Counted from the stretch's first letter, positions 1-11,459 are shown. The stretch is 25,000 bases of DNA from Chrysomallon squamiferum (GCA_012295275.1 CM022674.1:2785742-2810741); one strand, 5' to 3'. A program made the numbers and translations. The notes: a model not told the origin generated them from the sequence alone.

Positions 1-1
1 T

Positions 2-86
<85 letters not shown>

Positions 87-232
87 GTCTCTCACTGTCT
101 CTATCTATCTATCTATCTCTGTCTCTCACTGTCTCTATCTATATTTCTCTATCTATCTATCTCTATCTATCTGTATCTGTCTGTCGTCTATATATATATA
201 TATTTATCTATTTATCTATCTATCTAGCTACC
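1..232. repeat. (CT)n decaying into (CTAT)n/(CTGT)n and (TA)n
   Basis: A nearly pure CT run fills about positions 5-76. It then decays through CTAT and CTGT tetranucleotides and ends in a short TA run near 190-202. An internal block with core GTCTCTCACTGTCTCT occurs twice, starting at 87 and 121, so a 34-bp step has been duplicated inside the decayed part. The tract touches the left edge of the window and may continue beyond it. No coding content. Confidence 0.97.
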
Positions 233-312
233 TCTCTATTGTCTGACTGTTTGTCTATCTGTCCATCTATACTTATCTCTCGCTGTATGTGTATCTATCG
301 GTATATCTATCT

Positions 313-353
313 GACACACACGTACAGACACACACACACTCACACACACACAC
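313..353. repeat. imperfect (CA)n
   Basis: CA dinucleotides interrupted by CGTACAG and CT. A 64-codon open frame over 239-433 is translated from this tract and the decayed CT repeat before it, and is low complexity. Confidence 0.93.
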
Positions 354-764
354 TATTACATACTCACATACAGAGAGAAACAGCAGACAGACATCAAACA
401 TGTAATCAGTCAATGAATATTAACGTTATCTAAAATATTTATGCCAGCCACCGAAAACACACAGTACACCATCTGCGGAGGTACCGAGGACATTTCTGTC
501 TCCTAGTATCAGCACGCTGGACAGCTGAGGGTTGGTGAACACAAACAAACTATTGGATTTATCCCAGGATCGCTCAGCTTGTAACTGATGAAGCGTGTTG
601 ATCCAAGCACTCAAATCTCTCTAATGGATTTATCCGGAGTTCATTCACTTGCTCTTCACTGGCAACATTTTATAGCTTCTGCTTAAATACTGTACATGCC
701 ATGGACGTAGAATGTTTTCGGTACGCTTAAGAGGATTGTTTAAACTTGCCTGTCAAGGATACGA

Positions 765-777
765 TGACCTCTGACCT
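765..777 (-). promoter_or_regulatory. DR1-type nuclear receptor site (candidate)
   Basis: TGACCT-C-TGACCT is two perfect consensus half-sites (AGGTCA on the minus strand) in direct repeat with one-base spacing. This is the DR1 geometry bound by HNF4, RXR heterodimers and COUP-TF in animals. A looser half-site-like TCAAGGAT lies just upstream at about 753-760. The motif is seen directly; binding is inferred. Confidence 0.4.
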
Positions 778-1166
778 CGCCAGAGAATTGTATAGAAGGC
801 GAAGATGTCAAGACTGTAATGATCAAGAAACTCATTGAAGGTTTTACGATGTCCCAAAAAACACAATTCCCGTTTTTTGTCTGGATTTAAGAGTTGATTG
901 TTCAGCTGGAGAATTTGACATGTCTAAGGTTTCAGCCAAACTATATTTGTTTGTTATGACAAAAAAAACCATGATCCCTATAGAAAAATATAGTGTCGAA
1001 AATAGAGTGCCCGTTTATATTGAATTATTTTGTACGTTGTTCAGATGGTAAAACACCCTCAACCCATCAATAAAAGGTGCAGTGATAAAACTTACAGTTC
1101 CCTTTTTTTTATTGGACTAAAGTGTGGGTTCTTAAGATGATTTTGACAGCCTCTGTTTTGAAGTTG

Positions 1167-1396
1167 TTTTGATAGAACACCTTATAAGCAATGGATGAAG
1201 GTTACAAGCCCATTTTTGTCAGATTAAGCAGTAGATTTTTTCAGATGACTTGAAATCACTGGGTTTATTTCAGCATGTGTATGAAAGGTGTTTTGATAAA
1301 ACGAAGGTTACACGTATCAAAATTTACAAAACCCATTTTCACTATATTTAATCAGAACCGTGTTCAGATCACTTGATATCACTGCATTTCCTGCCT
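1167..1396 (+). repeat. Diverged tandem duplication, two units about 123 bp apart
   Basis: Ordered matching blocks recur: TTTTGATA at 1167 and 1291; GAAGGTTACA at 1197 and 1303; ACCCATTTT/GCCCATTTT near 1209 and 1330; and TCAGATSACTTGAWATCACT at 1241 and 1364. The spacing is 123-124 bp at both ends and shorter in the middle, because the second unit lacks about 18 bases. The order and colinearity make chance unlikely. The units are well diverged and the period does not suggest coding. Confidence 0.6.
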
Positions 1397-2002
1397 TAAT
1401 AAGCTTTTTAGATTTATTGACTGAAATATTTATATCCAGGACTGGACAACACTGGCCAAAAAGACTGCAGCTTCAATCGAATCATCAGCAGATTTGTAAA
1501 GATAACCTGAAGTGAGCTACACTTGCAGTCATACTGGACTTTGTTTGTAAGCCAGTGCGTAGTACAATATAATTTGCGGAACAAACGCGAGTTCAAGGCC
1601 AACATGAAAGCTTTTACAGTCCGTGTATTTAAAGTAATACGTGAATAGTATATTATCTCCAGTCCCTGAGGTTCGCGTTCATTGATTTCTCAACAAGTGC
1701 AAATCATTATAAAATCATTGGTAAAAATAATTATATGCAAGAGAGATAAATATAATAATTCAGGAGCGCTGAGAACGTACGTATAATTAATTTAGTAATA
1801 CGTTTCAAAATGTTTTGCAAATTTGTTTACTTATTATTATTATTTTTTTTTTTTGTGTTGTTAACAATAACTACAAGTTTAAATACAGAGACGTTTGCAA
1901 TGCTGCTAAATTTTATACCCTATAGTAGTAATAGTAAAATTATATAAAAAAATTTTATTAAATAGATTTCTTTATAATTATATGCGAATGGCTAAAAATG
2001 TC

Positions 2003-2032
2003 CCTTTCTCTCTTTTTTCTTTCTTTCTTTCG

Positions 2033-2084
<52 letters not shown>

Positions 2085-2145
2085 AACATACGTATATATA
2101 TATATAGATATACAAATATATATACACACACACATATATACGTGC

Positions 2146-2212
<67 letters not shown>

Positions 2213-2252
2213 GTCTCTTATATATATATGTATGCATGTATGTATATTCTAA
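2003..2252. repeat. Composite microsatellite: CTTT, (CA)21, (TA)n, (CT)n
   Basis: Successive blocks are CTTT (2003-2031), pure CA (2039-2080), mixed TA with CA (2094-2140) and CT (2149-2202), which decays through TATCTCTCTCTGTCT into (TA)n. Open frames of 84-89 codons run across it on both strands only because CA and CT repeats contain no stop codons. Confidence 0.97.
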
Positions 2253-2259
2253 TAAATAC

Positions 2260-2854
2260 AATTACCTAACTCTTGCACCATGTTACACATTTTCAAACGC
2301 TTACTCTGCTACATGTAAACAACTAGTTATCGAAATATAAATATTTATTTTTGAAAATGTTAAGTACCTATATATAGTACACTGCACGCTGTAATAATAA
2401 AAACAAAGACAATTAAACTACGCTTGTACCAAAAATGTACATTGTAGAGTCTTTACATTATACACGTGTTTGTTTGGAATTAGATTATTAGTATTTGTTT
2501 TTGTCTTTTAGGAAACTTTGCCTTAAGGATTTTTGTACTAAAATATTCTTTTACTTTCGTCATAAGAGAGCCGCAGTAAATTTCATTATTTACACTGAAA
2601 CATTTAACAGTTCAGTCTACTTTGAGTGATGATAATAACAACAAAAACAATAATAATAATAATAATAATAATATAGCAACATTCTAAATTTTATATAAAC
2701 AAAATCGTTTATATTTTTATTCGTCCAGTTAGATATAATTTTTTTTCTGCGTAATATTAACATAGTGCGGAAACAACAGCACTATCGATGACGTCACGAC
2801 AATTGCATTACGTCATTTCAACAAAGAATATGGCATTGTTGCGAAGTAAGTAAA
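2260..2854. other. AT-rich spacer with a short (AAT)8 and CRE sites
   Basis: Mostly non-repetitive AT-rich sequence. A pure AAT run occupies 2650-2673. The last 70 bases are different in character and hold a full CRE octamer plus a second CRE-like site (listed separately). No gene recognised. Confidence 0.7.
2789..2815. promoter_or_regulatory. CRE octamer plus CRE-like site (candidate)
   Basis: TGACGTCA, the palindromic CREB/ATF octamer, is at 2789-2796, and TTACGTCA follows at 2808-2815. An in-frame ATG GCA TTG TTG CGA A follows at 2830-2845 and runs into GTAAGT, a canonical splice donor. The whole could be a tiny promoter plus first exon, but a hexamer donor is expected several times by chance in a window of this size. 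Confidence 0.35.
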
Positions 2855-2889
2855 TTATTATTATGTTTAATATCATCATCATCGTCATC

Positions 2890-2921
<32 letters not shown>

Positions 2922-3031
2922 CATTGTTACGATCAATATTCTTCTTCTTCTTCTTTTTCTTCTTCTTCTTGATCTTCTTCTTATTATTATTAATGTCATC
3001 GTCGTGGTAGTTAGTGTTGTTGTTGTTGTTG
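2855..3031. repeat. Mixed ATT / ATC / TTC / GTT triplet repeat
   Basis: Triplet blocks follow one another: ATT, ATC, a pure ATT run around 2890-2921, TTC with one TTT interruption, ATT again, and GTT at 3017-3031. All keep three-base phasing, which gives a minus-strand frame of poly-Ile and poly-Arg that I do not regard as coding. Confidence 0.95.
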
Positions 3032-3568
3032 AACTTTAAAGATCCGATACTTACAATACTATAACCTACGATGACGTACGCTAAAAACAGAATTTTAAAT
3101 CAGTGTACACTCAGTCACTTCTGCTTGCGGCAGCTTTTTACCCACAGGTTTTGTGTAAAACTGACTTTGCTGTTCGCGTACGAAAAACGAAACAAACGTG
3201 ACGTAAAGTTCAGTCTAAGAGGTTTTACAGAGTAAACGTCCCTCTGGCAAAATACAGAGACATAGAGACGTTGTTGTTTTTTTGTTTTTTTTCTGAGACG
3301 AGCAGAAAACGTCAGGGGGGTACAGCACTGTTTAGAAAAGATGGGAACTCGCTGAAGGTGATTTAACTTTTGCAAACTGAATTTGTTTATTTATGCAGAT
3401 TCAGGGCCTCTTCCAGTAAAAGTGTAAGGTAATGTGTATGAACAAGCGGCGAATGCCTCGTTCTGAAACCGCCTGTGGCGGCGGGGGGGGGGGGCGAGAA
3501 GGACAGAGGTCACTGTAACTGTCTGGAGGAATAGTCGTAATTTTATTATAAACACAAAACCCCCCCCA
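3032..3568. other. Unique spacer with G12 and C8 runs
   Basis: Non-repetitive, moderately CpG-containing sequence (TGACGTAC, TGACGTAA sites). Near its right end is an uninterrupted run of 12 G (3483-3494), followed 65 bases later by 8 C (3560-3567). Homopolymer G of this length is unusual in such AT-rich DNA. Minus-strand frames of 74-90 codons here (3391-3673) are low complexity where they enter the neighbouring AAC/AATA tract. Confidence 0.65.
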
Positions 3569-3670
3569 AAAAACAACAACAAAAAAACAAAAAACAACAA
3601 CAACAACAACAACAAAAAATGAATAATAATAAATAAATAAATAAATAAAATAAAATAATAATAATAAATA
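3569..3670. repeat. (AAC)n followed by (AATA)n
   Basis: AAC triplets with A-rich interruptions (3569-3614) pass into AAT and AATA (3620-3668). The minus-strand reading gives valine- and phenylalanine-rich low-complexity peptides. Confidence 0.95.
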
Positions 3671-4000
3671 CATTGCTAAATAAATTAAAAAAACATATAT
3701 ATATATATATTAATTATTTGTAACATGAGTAGAAAAAACTGCAAAAACAAAATTAAAATTTAAAAATATTTACCAAAATAATTTAAAAAATTTATAAACG
3801 AATAAAATAAACATTTATAAATAAATAAAGCAGAAGAAACAGATAAAGAAACAAAACACCACACAAAAATTAATAAAATAAAATAATAAAATAAAATAAA
3901 AAATCCCGATAAATAAATGTAATTTTTTCTTCATAAAGTGTTGATCTTTGAAAACACACAGAACACACATATTATATATAGACAGATAAATATACAGAAA

Positions 4001-4102
4001 AAAAAAAATATATATATATATATATATAGATAGATAGATAGATAGATAGACAAATAAATAGATAGACAGATAGACAGACAGACAGACAGATAGACAGACA
4101 GA
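4001..4102. repeat. (TA)n - (GATA)n - (GACA)n
   Basis: A short A run is followed by TA (4009-4028), six to seven GATA units (4028-4050) and then mixed GATA/GACA units to 4102. The 330 bases before it (3671-4000) are A-rich with scattered AAATA motifs and no recognisable gene. Confidence 0.96.
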
Positions 4103-4279
4103 TGACTGCAAAGTACTTTCGCTAATTAATACAAAAATCTGGAGGGTTTCTGTGTGTAGTTATTGCAGAAGACTGAAGGGCACAGTTCGCTGTGTCTTTG
4201 TTCAGGTGTGTAAAAGCTTGTGGTGAGTTCTTTCCTGCAGAAATCTTTCTTAAACTGAACACGTCGAGTGCTGCTCTTA

Positions 4280-4990
4280 TGGAGACGTAATGGTAGCAGC
4301 AGTAATGGTAATTTGAGGCAGGTAGTCGCTGTAGTAGTCTGGTTAATGGTGAGGGTGTTGGTGGTGATGGTGATGTAGTGGAACAGACGTAATAGATGTA
4401 TCAGGAGAGGTGGTAGTAGTTGGAACAATCACTGTTGTACCGTTTATTATTATTTCTATTATTTTACTTAGCTGAACTAGTAGTAGTAGTAGTAGTCGTA
4501 GTAGTCGTTGTAGTGGTAGTAGTAGTGGTGGCAACGGTGCTGGTAGTAGTTGTAGCAGTAGTAGCTTTGTAATATTAGTTCTATTCCTGTTTTTAATTGT
4601 TGTCGCGGTAGAGTTGTAGCAGAAGTAGTTACGTAATGACAGAGTTGTGTAGTAGTAGCACTAGCAGTAGTAGTAGTAGTACCTGCAACAGCAGCAGCAA
4701 CAACAACATTAATGGTAGAGCATATTTTAAAATATAATTAATAGTAACATTGACGTTAGCAAAATGGCTGTTGGTAGCGGTCTTACTATTAATTATAGGT
4801 GAGCATATAATCAGTGATAGTGATTATGGTAGTTACTGCAGTTATTACGTAGTGGTAGTGGTAATAATGACGTAGGCTGTGCAGTAGTAATGATAATAGC
4901 CTGTATGGTAGACGTAGTAGTAATACCAGCCGTAACAATAGTAATAATGTTGCCAATAATATTAATGGCAACCGTAACAGTATCTCATTT
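4280..4990. repeat. Degraded GTA/TGG/GTT triplet field
   Basis: About 700 bases dominated by GTA, GTG, GTT and AAT triplets with frequent substitutions. Short pure patches exist (AGTAGTAGTAGT near 4480 and 4665). The three-base phasing is visible but the repeat is old. Because one phase is TAG, the plus strand has frequent stops, while the minus strand reads as leucine/threonine-rich low-complexity frames of 63-100 codons that should not be called genes. Confidence 0.85.
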
Positions 4991-5772
<782 letters not shown>

Positions 5773-6200
5773 GTTTCTGTTGATAACATTGTTTTCCACC
5801 ACACAACAATGTTACACCACAGACATGTACTATTAAAATGCACCGACAGGGGTTAAATATCCATCTATTTCACTGGACAGCACAATACATCTTTGAGAGG
5901 TGAAATATTCTGAAGAACCGTTAAACTAATATTCATTCATTCTGCTTAAACTTTGCTATTACTGACTGCGACTCCAGCGTGCTAGAATAGCTATAATTAG
6001 CCCAAAAATGAATGTCCTGGGTTATTACGATGAATCCAAGCTGACCAGCATGTAACACACCTATCTGTCTGTGAGACTACTATCAGTCTATTCCTACGAA
6101 CGTACGAACGTAAGTATTTACATCTATCAGTGTAAATAGTAGCCTTTAAATAGTAGCGTATCTCCTATAAGCCTAACCAACCTAACGATGGACCTACTGG
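5773..6200. other. Unique spacer leading into the minisatellite
   Basis: Non-repetitive to about 6090, then ACGAACGT is repeated (6098-6111). From about 6150 onward there are CCTA-rich 16-mers that look like strongly diverged edge units of the following array. Confidence 0.6.
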
Positions 6201-6840
6201 CCTATTTGTTTACCAGCCTAAAGTCTTACCCACCTACTTGCCTACCAGTCTGATTATTTACTAGCCTACTTGTTTACCAGCCTAAAGTCTTACCCACCTA
6301 CTTGCCTACCAGTCAGGTTATTTACTAGCCTACTTGTTTACCAGCCTAAAGTCTTACCCACCTACTTGCCTACCAGTCTGCTTATTTACTGGCCTACTTG
6401 TTTACCAGCCTAAAGTCTTACCCAGCTACTTGCCTACCAGTCTGCTTATTTACTGGCCTACTTGTTTACCAGCCTAAAGTCTTACCCACCTACTTGCCTA
6501 CCAGTCAGGTTATTTACTAGCCTACTTGTTTACCAGCCTAAAGTCTTACCCACCTACTTGCCTACCAGTCTGCTTATTTACTGGCCTACTTGTTTACCAG
6601 CCTAAAGTCTTACCCACCTACTTGCCTACCAGTCTGCTTATTTACTGGCCTACTTGTTTACCAGCCTAAAGTCTTACCCACCTACTTGCCTACCAGTCTG
6701 CTTATTTACTGGCCTACTTGTTTACCAGCCTAAAGTCTTACCCACCTACTTGCCTACCAGTCAGGTTATTTACTGGCCTACTTGTTTACCAGCCTAAAGC
6801 CTTACCCACCTACTTGCCTACCAGTCAGGTTATTTACTAG
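6201..6840 (+). repeat. 64-bp minisatellite, ten units, with 32- and 16-bp sub-periods
   Basis: Unit starts fall exactly every 64 bases at 6201, 6265, 6329, 6393, 6457, 6521, 6585, 6649, 6713 and 6777, with no length change in any unit. Each unit is four 16-mers: CCTACTTGTTTACCAG, CCTAAAGTCTTACCCA, CCTACTTGCCTACCAG and a variable fourth (TCTGCTTATTTACTGG or TCAGGTTATTTACTAG types). The first and third 16-mers differ at only two positions, giving a 32-bp half-period. Fourth-box types run A-type with TGAT, TCAGG, TGCTT, TGCTT, TCAGG, TGCTT, TGCTT, TGCTT, TCAGG, TCAGG. Both flanks (about 6150-6200 and 6841-6940) contain diverged CCTA-rich relatives. 64 is not a multiple of three and no long frame crosses it. 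Confidence 0.97.
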
Positions 6841-7530
6841 CCTGCTTGCTTTCAGTCCTATAAGCCTTTCATAATACCTACGGACTACCTATCCATCCTC
6901 CTGTACGACTGGCTATTCGTACTACTGCCTATCCTTCGTGATTCTGCTGGTCAGTCTTGCCCTACACTTTTGTTTAACCGTCCGAAACAAACAGCAGTAT
7001 TCGTGACACGTGGTGTGGTTTGTCATTAACCCTTAGACAGGCAGTTCACGTCTTAAATCAACTCTCGAGAAACCATCTGTATCTGCTTCGTGGTCAAGTC
7101 TCAATTAAGCGAAATACTACGTCATTAAATCGTCCACGGATCATTATGGGTTATTAGAAGCGTTGCCTTGGTAACTCTCGCCAGAGGAAACTGACGTGGA
7201 AGTTCAGGGGTAAGGAGTTGGTTTGGAGTGCTACGGGTCGTAAGATCGACTGACGATGGTTACTTCTTTAAGCTTGTATCGTTGATATGAGATCTGTAAA
7301 AAAAAAAAAAACACTATTTTATACAAGAGTAAAACGAGTTTGCTTGAGGTCATGGGATCGATTGGCCACTGTTATTTCTCTATATCTTTAGTTCGATTTT
7401 ATCTTGTCCTTTGTGGGTGACGAAATGAAATTTTTCTGTTTTTTGTTTTAAATTCTTACTTTCTTTCCTTGCTTTCTAGTTTTTTAAATTGTTGTTTTAT
7501 CTTTCTTTTCGTTCCTTCCTTTCTGACTTT
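6841..7530. other. Array edge and unique spacer with regulatory-type motifs
   Basis: Up to about 6940 the sequence is a decayed relative of the 64-bp unit. From 6960 to 7290 it is unique, less AT-rich and holds a CACGTG E-box (7007-7012), TACGTCA (7106) and an X-box (7162-7175). A run of about 14 A follows near 7299, then T-rich sequence. No coding frame recognised. Confidence 0.6.
7162..7175. promoter_or_regulatory. RFX-type X-box (candidate)
   Basis: GTTGCCTTGGTAAC is an imperfect palindrome that matches the RFX X-box form GTTGCC-ATGG-CAAC at all but two positions, with both half-sites (GTTGCC and GGTAAC) intact. RFX factors bind X-boxes in promoters and enhancers, notably of ciliary and sensory-neuron genes. 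Motif seen directly; function inferred. Confidence 0.45.
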
Positions 7531-7606
7531 GTGTGTGTGTGTGTGTGTATGAATGTGTGTGTGTGTATGTGTGTTTCTGCATGTGTCAGCGTGTGTGTAT
7601 GTATGT
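7531..7606. repeat. Imperfect (GT)n
   Basis: GT runs broken by ATGA, ATG and TTTCTGCA, ending in GTATGTATGTATAC. Confidence 0.94.
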
Positions 7607-7819
7607 ATACATGAAGTTGTCATTGTAATTTATGAAAATAATCTTTAAATTCAATCAGTTATTATGTATTAGATTACATAATCTTACTGAGAATAATAAT
7701 AAAATTCCGATAATTTTTTTATACCGACTACAAAATACCTATTTAGACTGGGTTTTCGCTTTCGATACGCTTTTACTCTGCATATAAATCTATTGATTGA
7801 TTAACTTCAATATGTTACC

Positions 7820-7822
<3 letters not shown>

Positions 7823-7876
<54 letters not shown>
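7823..7876. repeat. (ATT)18
   Basis: 54 nt of uninterrupted TTA/ATT. The minus strand reads poly-Asn in one frame. Confidence 0.97.
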
Positions 7877-8385
<509 letters not shown>

Positions 8386-8546
8386 ATTACCAGTCTGTCT
8401 ATCACTGTCTATCTATTTACTGATGTATTGATATCCTTCTTGTTCAGTTCCAAAGCTCAGCAGCTCGTGTTTTAGAACGAAGAAAAAGTTAACAAGAATA
8501 ATCAAAACTCAAACAATGAAACAAACAGAACAAAAGAAAAACATAA

Positions 8547-8569
8547 ATAATAATAATAACACCAACACC

Positions 8570-8647
<78 letters not shown>

Positions 8648-8700
8648 AATAATAATAATAATAACAATACTACTGATGATAATAATAATAAATAAATAAA
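8547..8700. repeat. (AAC)n flanked by (AAT)n
   Basis: AAT and ACC triplets lead into a near-perfect AAC run (about 8570-8644), followed by AAT (8645-8664) and degraded AAT/AATA to 8700. A 72-codon minus frame is mostly poly-Leu and is an artefact of the triplet. Confidence 0.97.
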
Positions 8701-9150
8701 CAAAATATCAGGAACGCGAGGTTTCAATTCTTTGTAGGCTTTTAATCTAGTTCATTAACAACCTGACGGATCGATTCTTGAAAATTTCATTCTTGGCTTA
8801 TTCGCAAATTAATCTCTGTCTTATTCTGTGTTTTTACTAACGAACGCACCGCGGGGTATCCACTCAGCTTTTAATTAATGTATTAACACAACATGCCATG
8901 TCGAAAAGCATATCATTTGCAAGCAAAGTCCCCTCTGGCGTGAGTTCTGATTGAAGCACTGAATGCACTGTCTTTCTAATCCGAGATTACGTTAGCTATT
9001 GTTAACGTGTATCACGATATGAGATACAGAATCATTTTTCATTCGATTTCTTTTCCTGTTTTGGAAATCGGTTATTAAAAGTCTTAAATTTTTTTATAAG
9101 GTTTCAGTAGTTCATTTGTAATCATGCATTTGTTTTGTATTAGGTATTAT
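8701..9150. other. Unique spacer with homeodomain-like motifs
   Basis: Non-repetitive. It contains TTTTAATTAATG (8870), ATTTGCAAG near 8918 (octamer-like) and TAATCC-GA-GATTA (8977-8989), an inverted pair of Otx/bicoid-type cores. No gene recognised. This may be regulatory, but the motifs are short. Confidence 0.5.
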
Positions 9151-9191
9151 TTAAAAAAAAAAAAAAATAATAATAATAATAATAATAATAC
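9151..9191. repeat. A run followed by (AAT)8
   Basis: About 15 A from 9153, then AAT units to 9191. The configuration resembles a retroposon tail but could equally be slippage. Confidence 0.9.
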
Positions 9192-10430
9192 ATTTTGAAA
9201 AAAAGAAATGAAAAGATATTTGCTTTGAATATCGTTGAACATCTTAATCAGCATGTATTTTTAAACAGCTGAATGACTGAACGTATTCTTTAAAAAAAAA
9301 AGCTAATTTTTATTTTTTGTTAATTTGCCTCTCAGTAGAAATATTGTAGACGGGAAGTTCCAAAAGCTATTATCATTACTACTGCGTCATGATTACCACT
9401 ACTACTACTACCGTAATAACAGCGGTAACTGCCGTTATTACCATCACTGATTCTGTCGTCATCTTTTACTACAATTAATATTATTGTATTGTTATTATTA
9501 TTATTATTATTAATGTTCTCTGATTTTCTATTTTAGTTTTTCTTAATATATATATATATACTTCAAAAATGGAATCATAATAAAGATTGCAAAAACGACA
9601 TCGTTATAATAATAATATAAAAAAAACTTTTAAAAGATAGCGTAGAAACCCCGAAATGGTACAATTCTTGACCACGATATTTACATCGATCTCACCTTAA
9701 ATCGTTATTTATTTTTATTCAACTCGAAAGAAGAAATCATTGTTTACTCAATACTCGTCTCGTTTCATAAACAGACTTTCCATTTCCTGAAAAATAATCA
9801 TTATTGTTTCGTACGTTCGACCTGAAATCGTTTTATTTCTTCTTCTTCTTTTTTTTTTTAAATTTTTATTTTTTTTTCTCAAATGTACTCTGCTAGTATA
9901 TAAATCAAATTATAACAGCGGACGAGACTTGTAACTTATCAAACAATACTCTGAAAAGCATAGCATGCCGCCATCACTTTTTATTTCAGCCAGTGCTCTA
10001 AAGGTTGAAGAAACAGTCGCAAATATGAACTAGAACGAGGAACTTGATAATCAATAAAAATTAATATCTTCTGCCGTGTCAGGCTGTAACCACCATAGTT
10101 AAGGTGATGAATTTAGAGGGCTGCGAGGGAATTGTCAAATGTTTTTTTTTAGTTCGAAATGTGGAATTTGATCTATGCATTCTAAATGTGAGATGATGCA
10201 CTGGATGACCTGAATACAGGACAGGACAATTTATTGTCAAAGTATTGGGTTGTCAATAAACATGCACAGTTAAAAGCTATTTGATTTTCATGATTATATA
10301 TATACACACATACACAAAGTTTGATACTAGTTCTATTGGTGAGTTTAATATGTAATATTTATGAAAGAAAAGACTTCCAGCACAAATAAAATTATAACAT
10401 ATCTCTGTCTCTATCTATATCGACATCTTT
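9192..10430. other. AT-rich spacer with small triplet patches
   Basis: About 1.2 kb without gene signals. It contains ACT/ATT triplet patches (9395-9412, 9492-9512), a possible hairpin (9413-9441), a TA run near 9547 and T-rich stretches near 9850. A short inverted-looking CA/TA patch sits near 10295-10315. Confidence 0.65.
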
Positions 10431-10510
10431 ATGTGTTTGTGTGTGTGTGTATATGAATGTATTTAGATTTAGAATAGAGGTATATTGAGAGAGAGAGAGA
10501 GAGAGAGAAG
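10431..10510. repeat. (GT)n and (GA)10
   Basis: GT at 10433-10452, AT-rich spacer, then GA at 10488-10509. About 90 bases of GACA/GATA-like sequence follow. Confidence 0.93.
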
Positions 10511-10654
10511 GACGAGAGGACAGATAGACAGATTGAGGGACGGAAGATAGACAGATACTGATGTAATGACAGACAGGCAGAAATAAAAATAAATAAAATG
10601 GTTCTAACCGTATTAAATCATTTTGCCGTGATCATTTAGTTTAGCTTGATAAAG

Positions 10655-10885
10655 TGTAATAATAATAATAATGATGATGATGATGATGATGATAATAATG
10701 ATAATAATAATAATAAAATAATAATAATCATAATTATAATAATAATATTAATAATAAAAATAATAATGATAATAATATACTACTACTAATACTACTACTA
10801 CTAATGATGATGATGATAATAATAATATTAATAATGGTGAATAGGATGATGATCATGATATTGATAAAAATAATAGTAATATATT
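10655..10885. repeat. Mixed AAT / GAT / ACT triplet repeat
   Basis: AAT, a pure GAT patch (10671-10692), AAT with single-base interruptions, ACT (10780-10803), GAT again (10804-10816) and AAT. The pattern of pure patches of different triplets suggests several expansions within one old tract. Confidence 0.95.
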
Positions 10886-10901
10886 AAGTATATTGATTTT
10901 G

Positions 10902-10903
<2 letters not shown>

Positions 10904-10941
<38 letters not shown>

Positions 10942-10986
10942 ACAAACACACAAAAAGACACACATACACCAACACACATATACACA
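10904..10986. repeat. (CA)n with TACACA interruptions
   Basis: Pure CA for about 32 bases followed by decayed CA. Confidence 0.96.
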
Positions 10987-11340
10987 TTACATACAATTAT
11001 AAATATAATCTTTATGACTTAACTTAAACAGACCTGTTTTCAAGAAATCTACGACAAAACCTAAATGCACTCAGCAAAATGTTTAATTTCATTTTCTTTG
11101 ACGTCATTTGCCGCATAATTAAGTTTTTGCCAGACGAACAAACATGGAATTGCCTTTGAGAACATCGCTTGAAATATCCTTATTTTCTTCATCCTTTTAT
11201 TTTCGTTCCATAATTTATTTTAAGTTTGTTTGATACGTAAAAGAAGTTTTACTTCGCCAGTAGGGAAAACACTTCGTCTGGTCTCTGTTTAAAAAAGAAA
11301 ACAGCTTTTAGCTTAGTGGGTGAAACGTCAAACTAGAATT
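10987..11340. other. Unique spacer with one full CRE octamer
   Basis: About 350 non-repetitive bases. TGACGTCA is at 11099-11106, followed by ATTTGCC. No coding frame recognised. Confidence 0.6.
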
Positions 11341-11459
11341 GAAATGCGTCTTTAAATTCAATAACAAAAATAATGATATTGATCTATTGGTTATATTGCA
11401 CACACACGAACACACACACACATATATATAACTTAATTCAGATAGAAAAAGACACAGGT

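Larger units (their letters stand above)
434..1990. other. Unique AT-rich spacer, no gene seen
   Basis: About 1.55 kb of mostly non-repetitive sequence. It contains a DR1-type site (765-777) and an old tandem duplication (1167-1396), both listed separately. A 62-codon minus-strand frame at 426-614 has fairly balanced composition (central residues NSLFVFTNPQLSSVLILGD) but matches no family I recognise and has no convincing splice sites, so I leave it uncalled. The last 200 bases become very AT-rich with short T runs. Confidence 0.7.

Noticed and set aside
426-614. 62-codon minus frame with protein-like composition
   Set aside because: No family recognised, no good splice sites, and length is within chance expectation.
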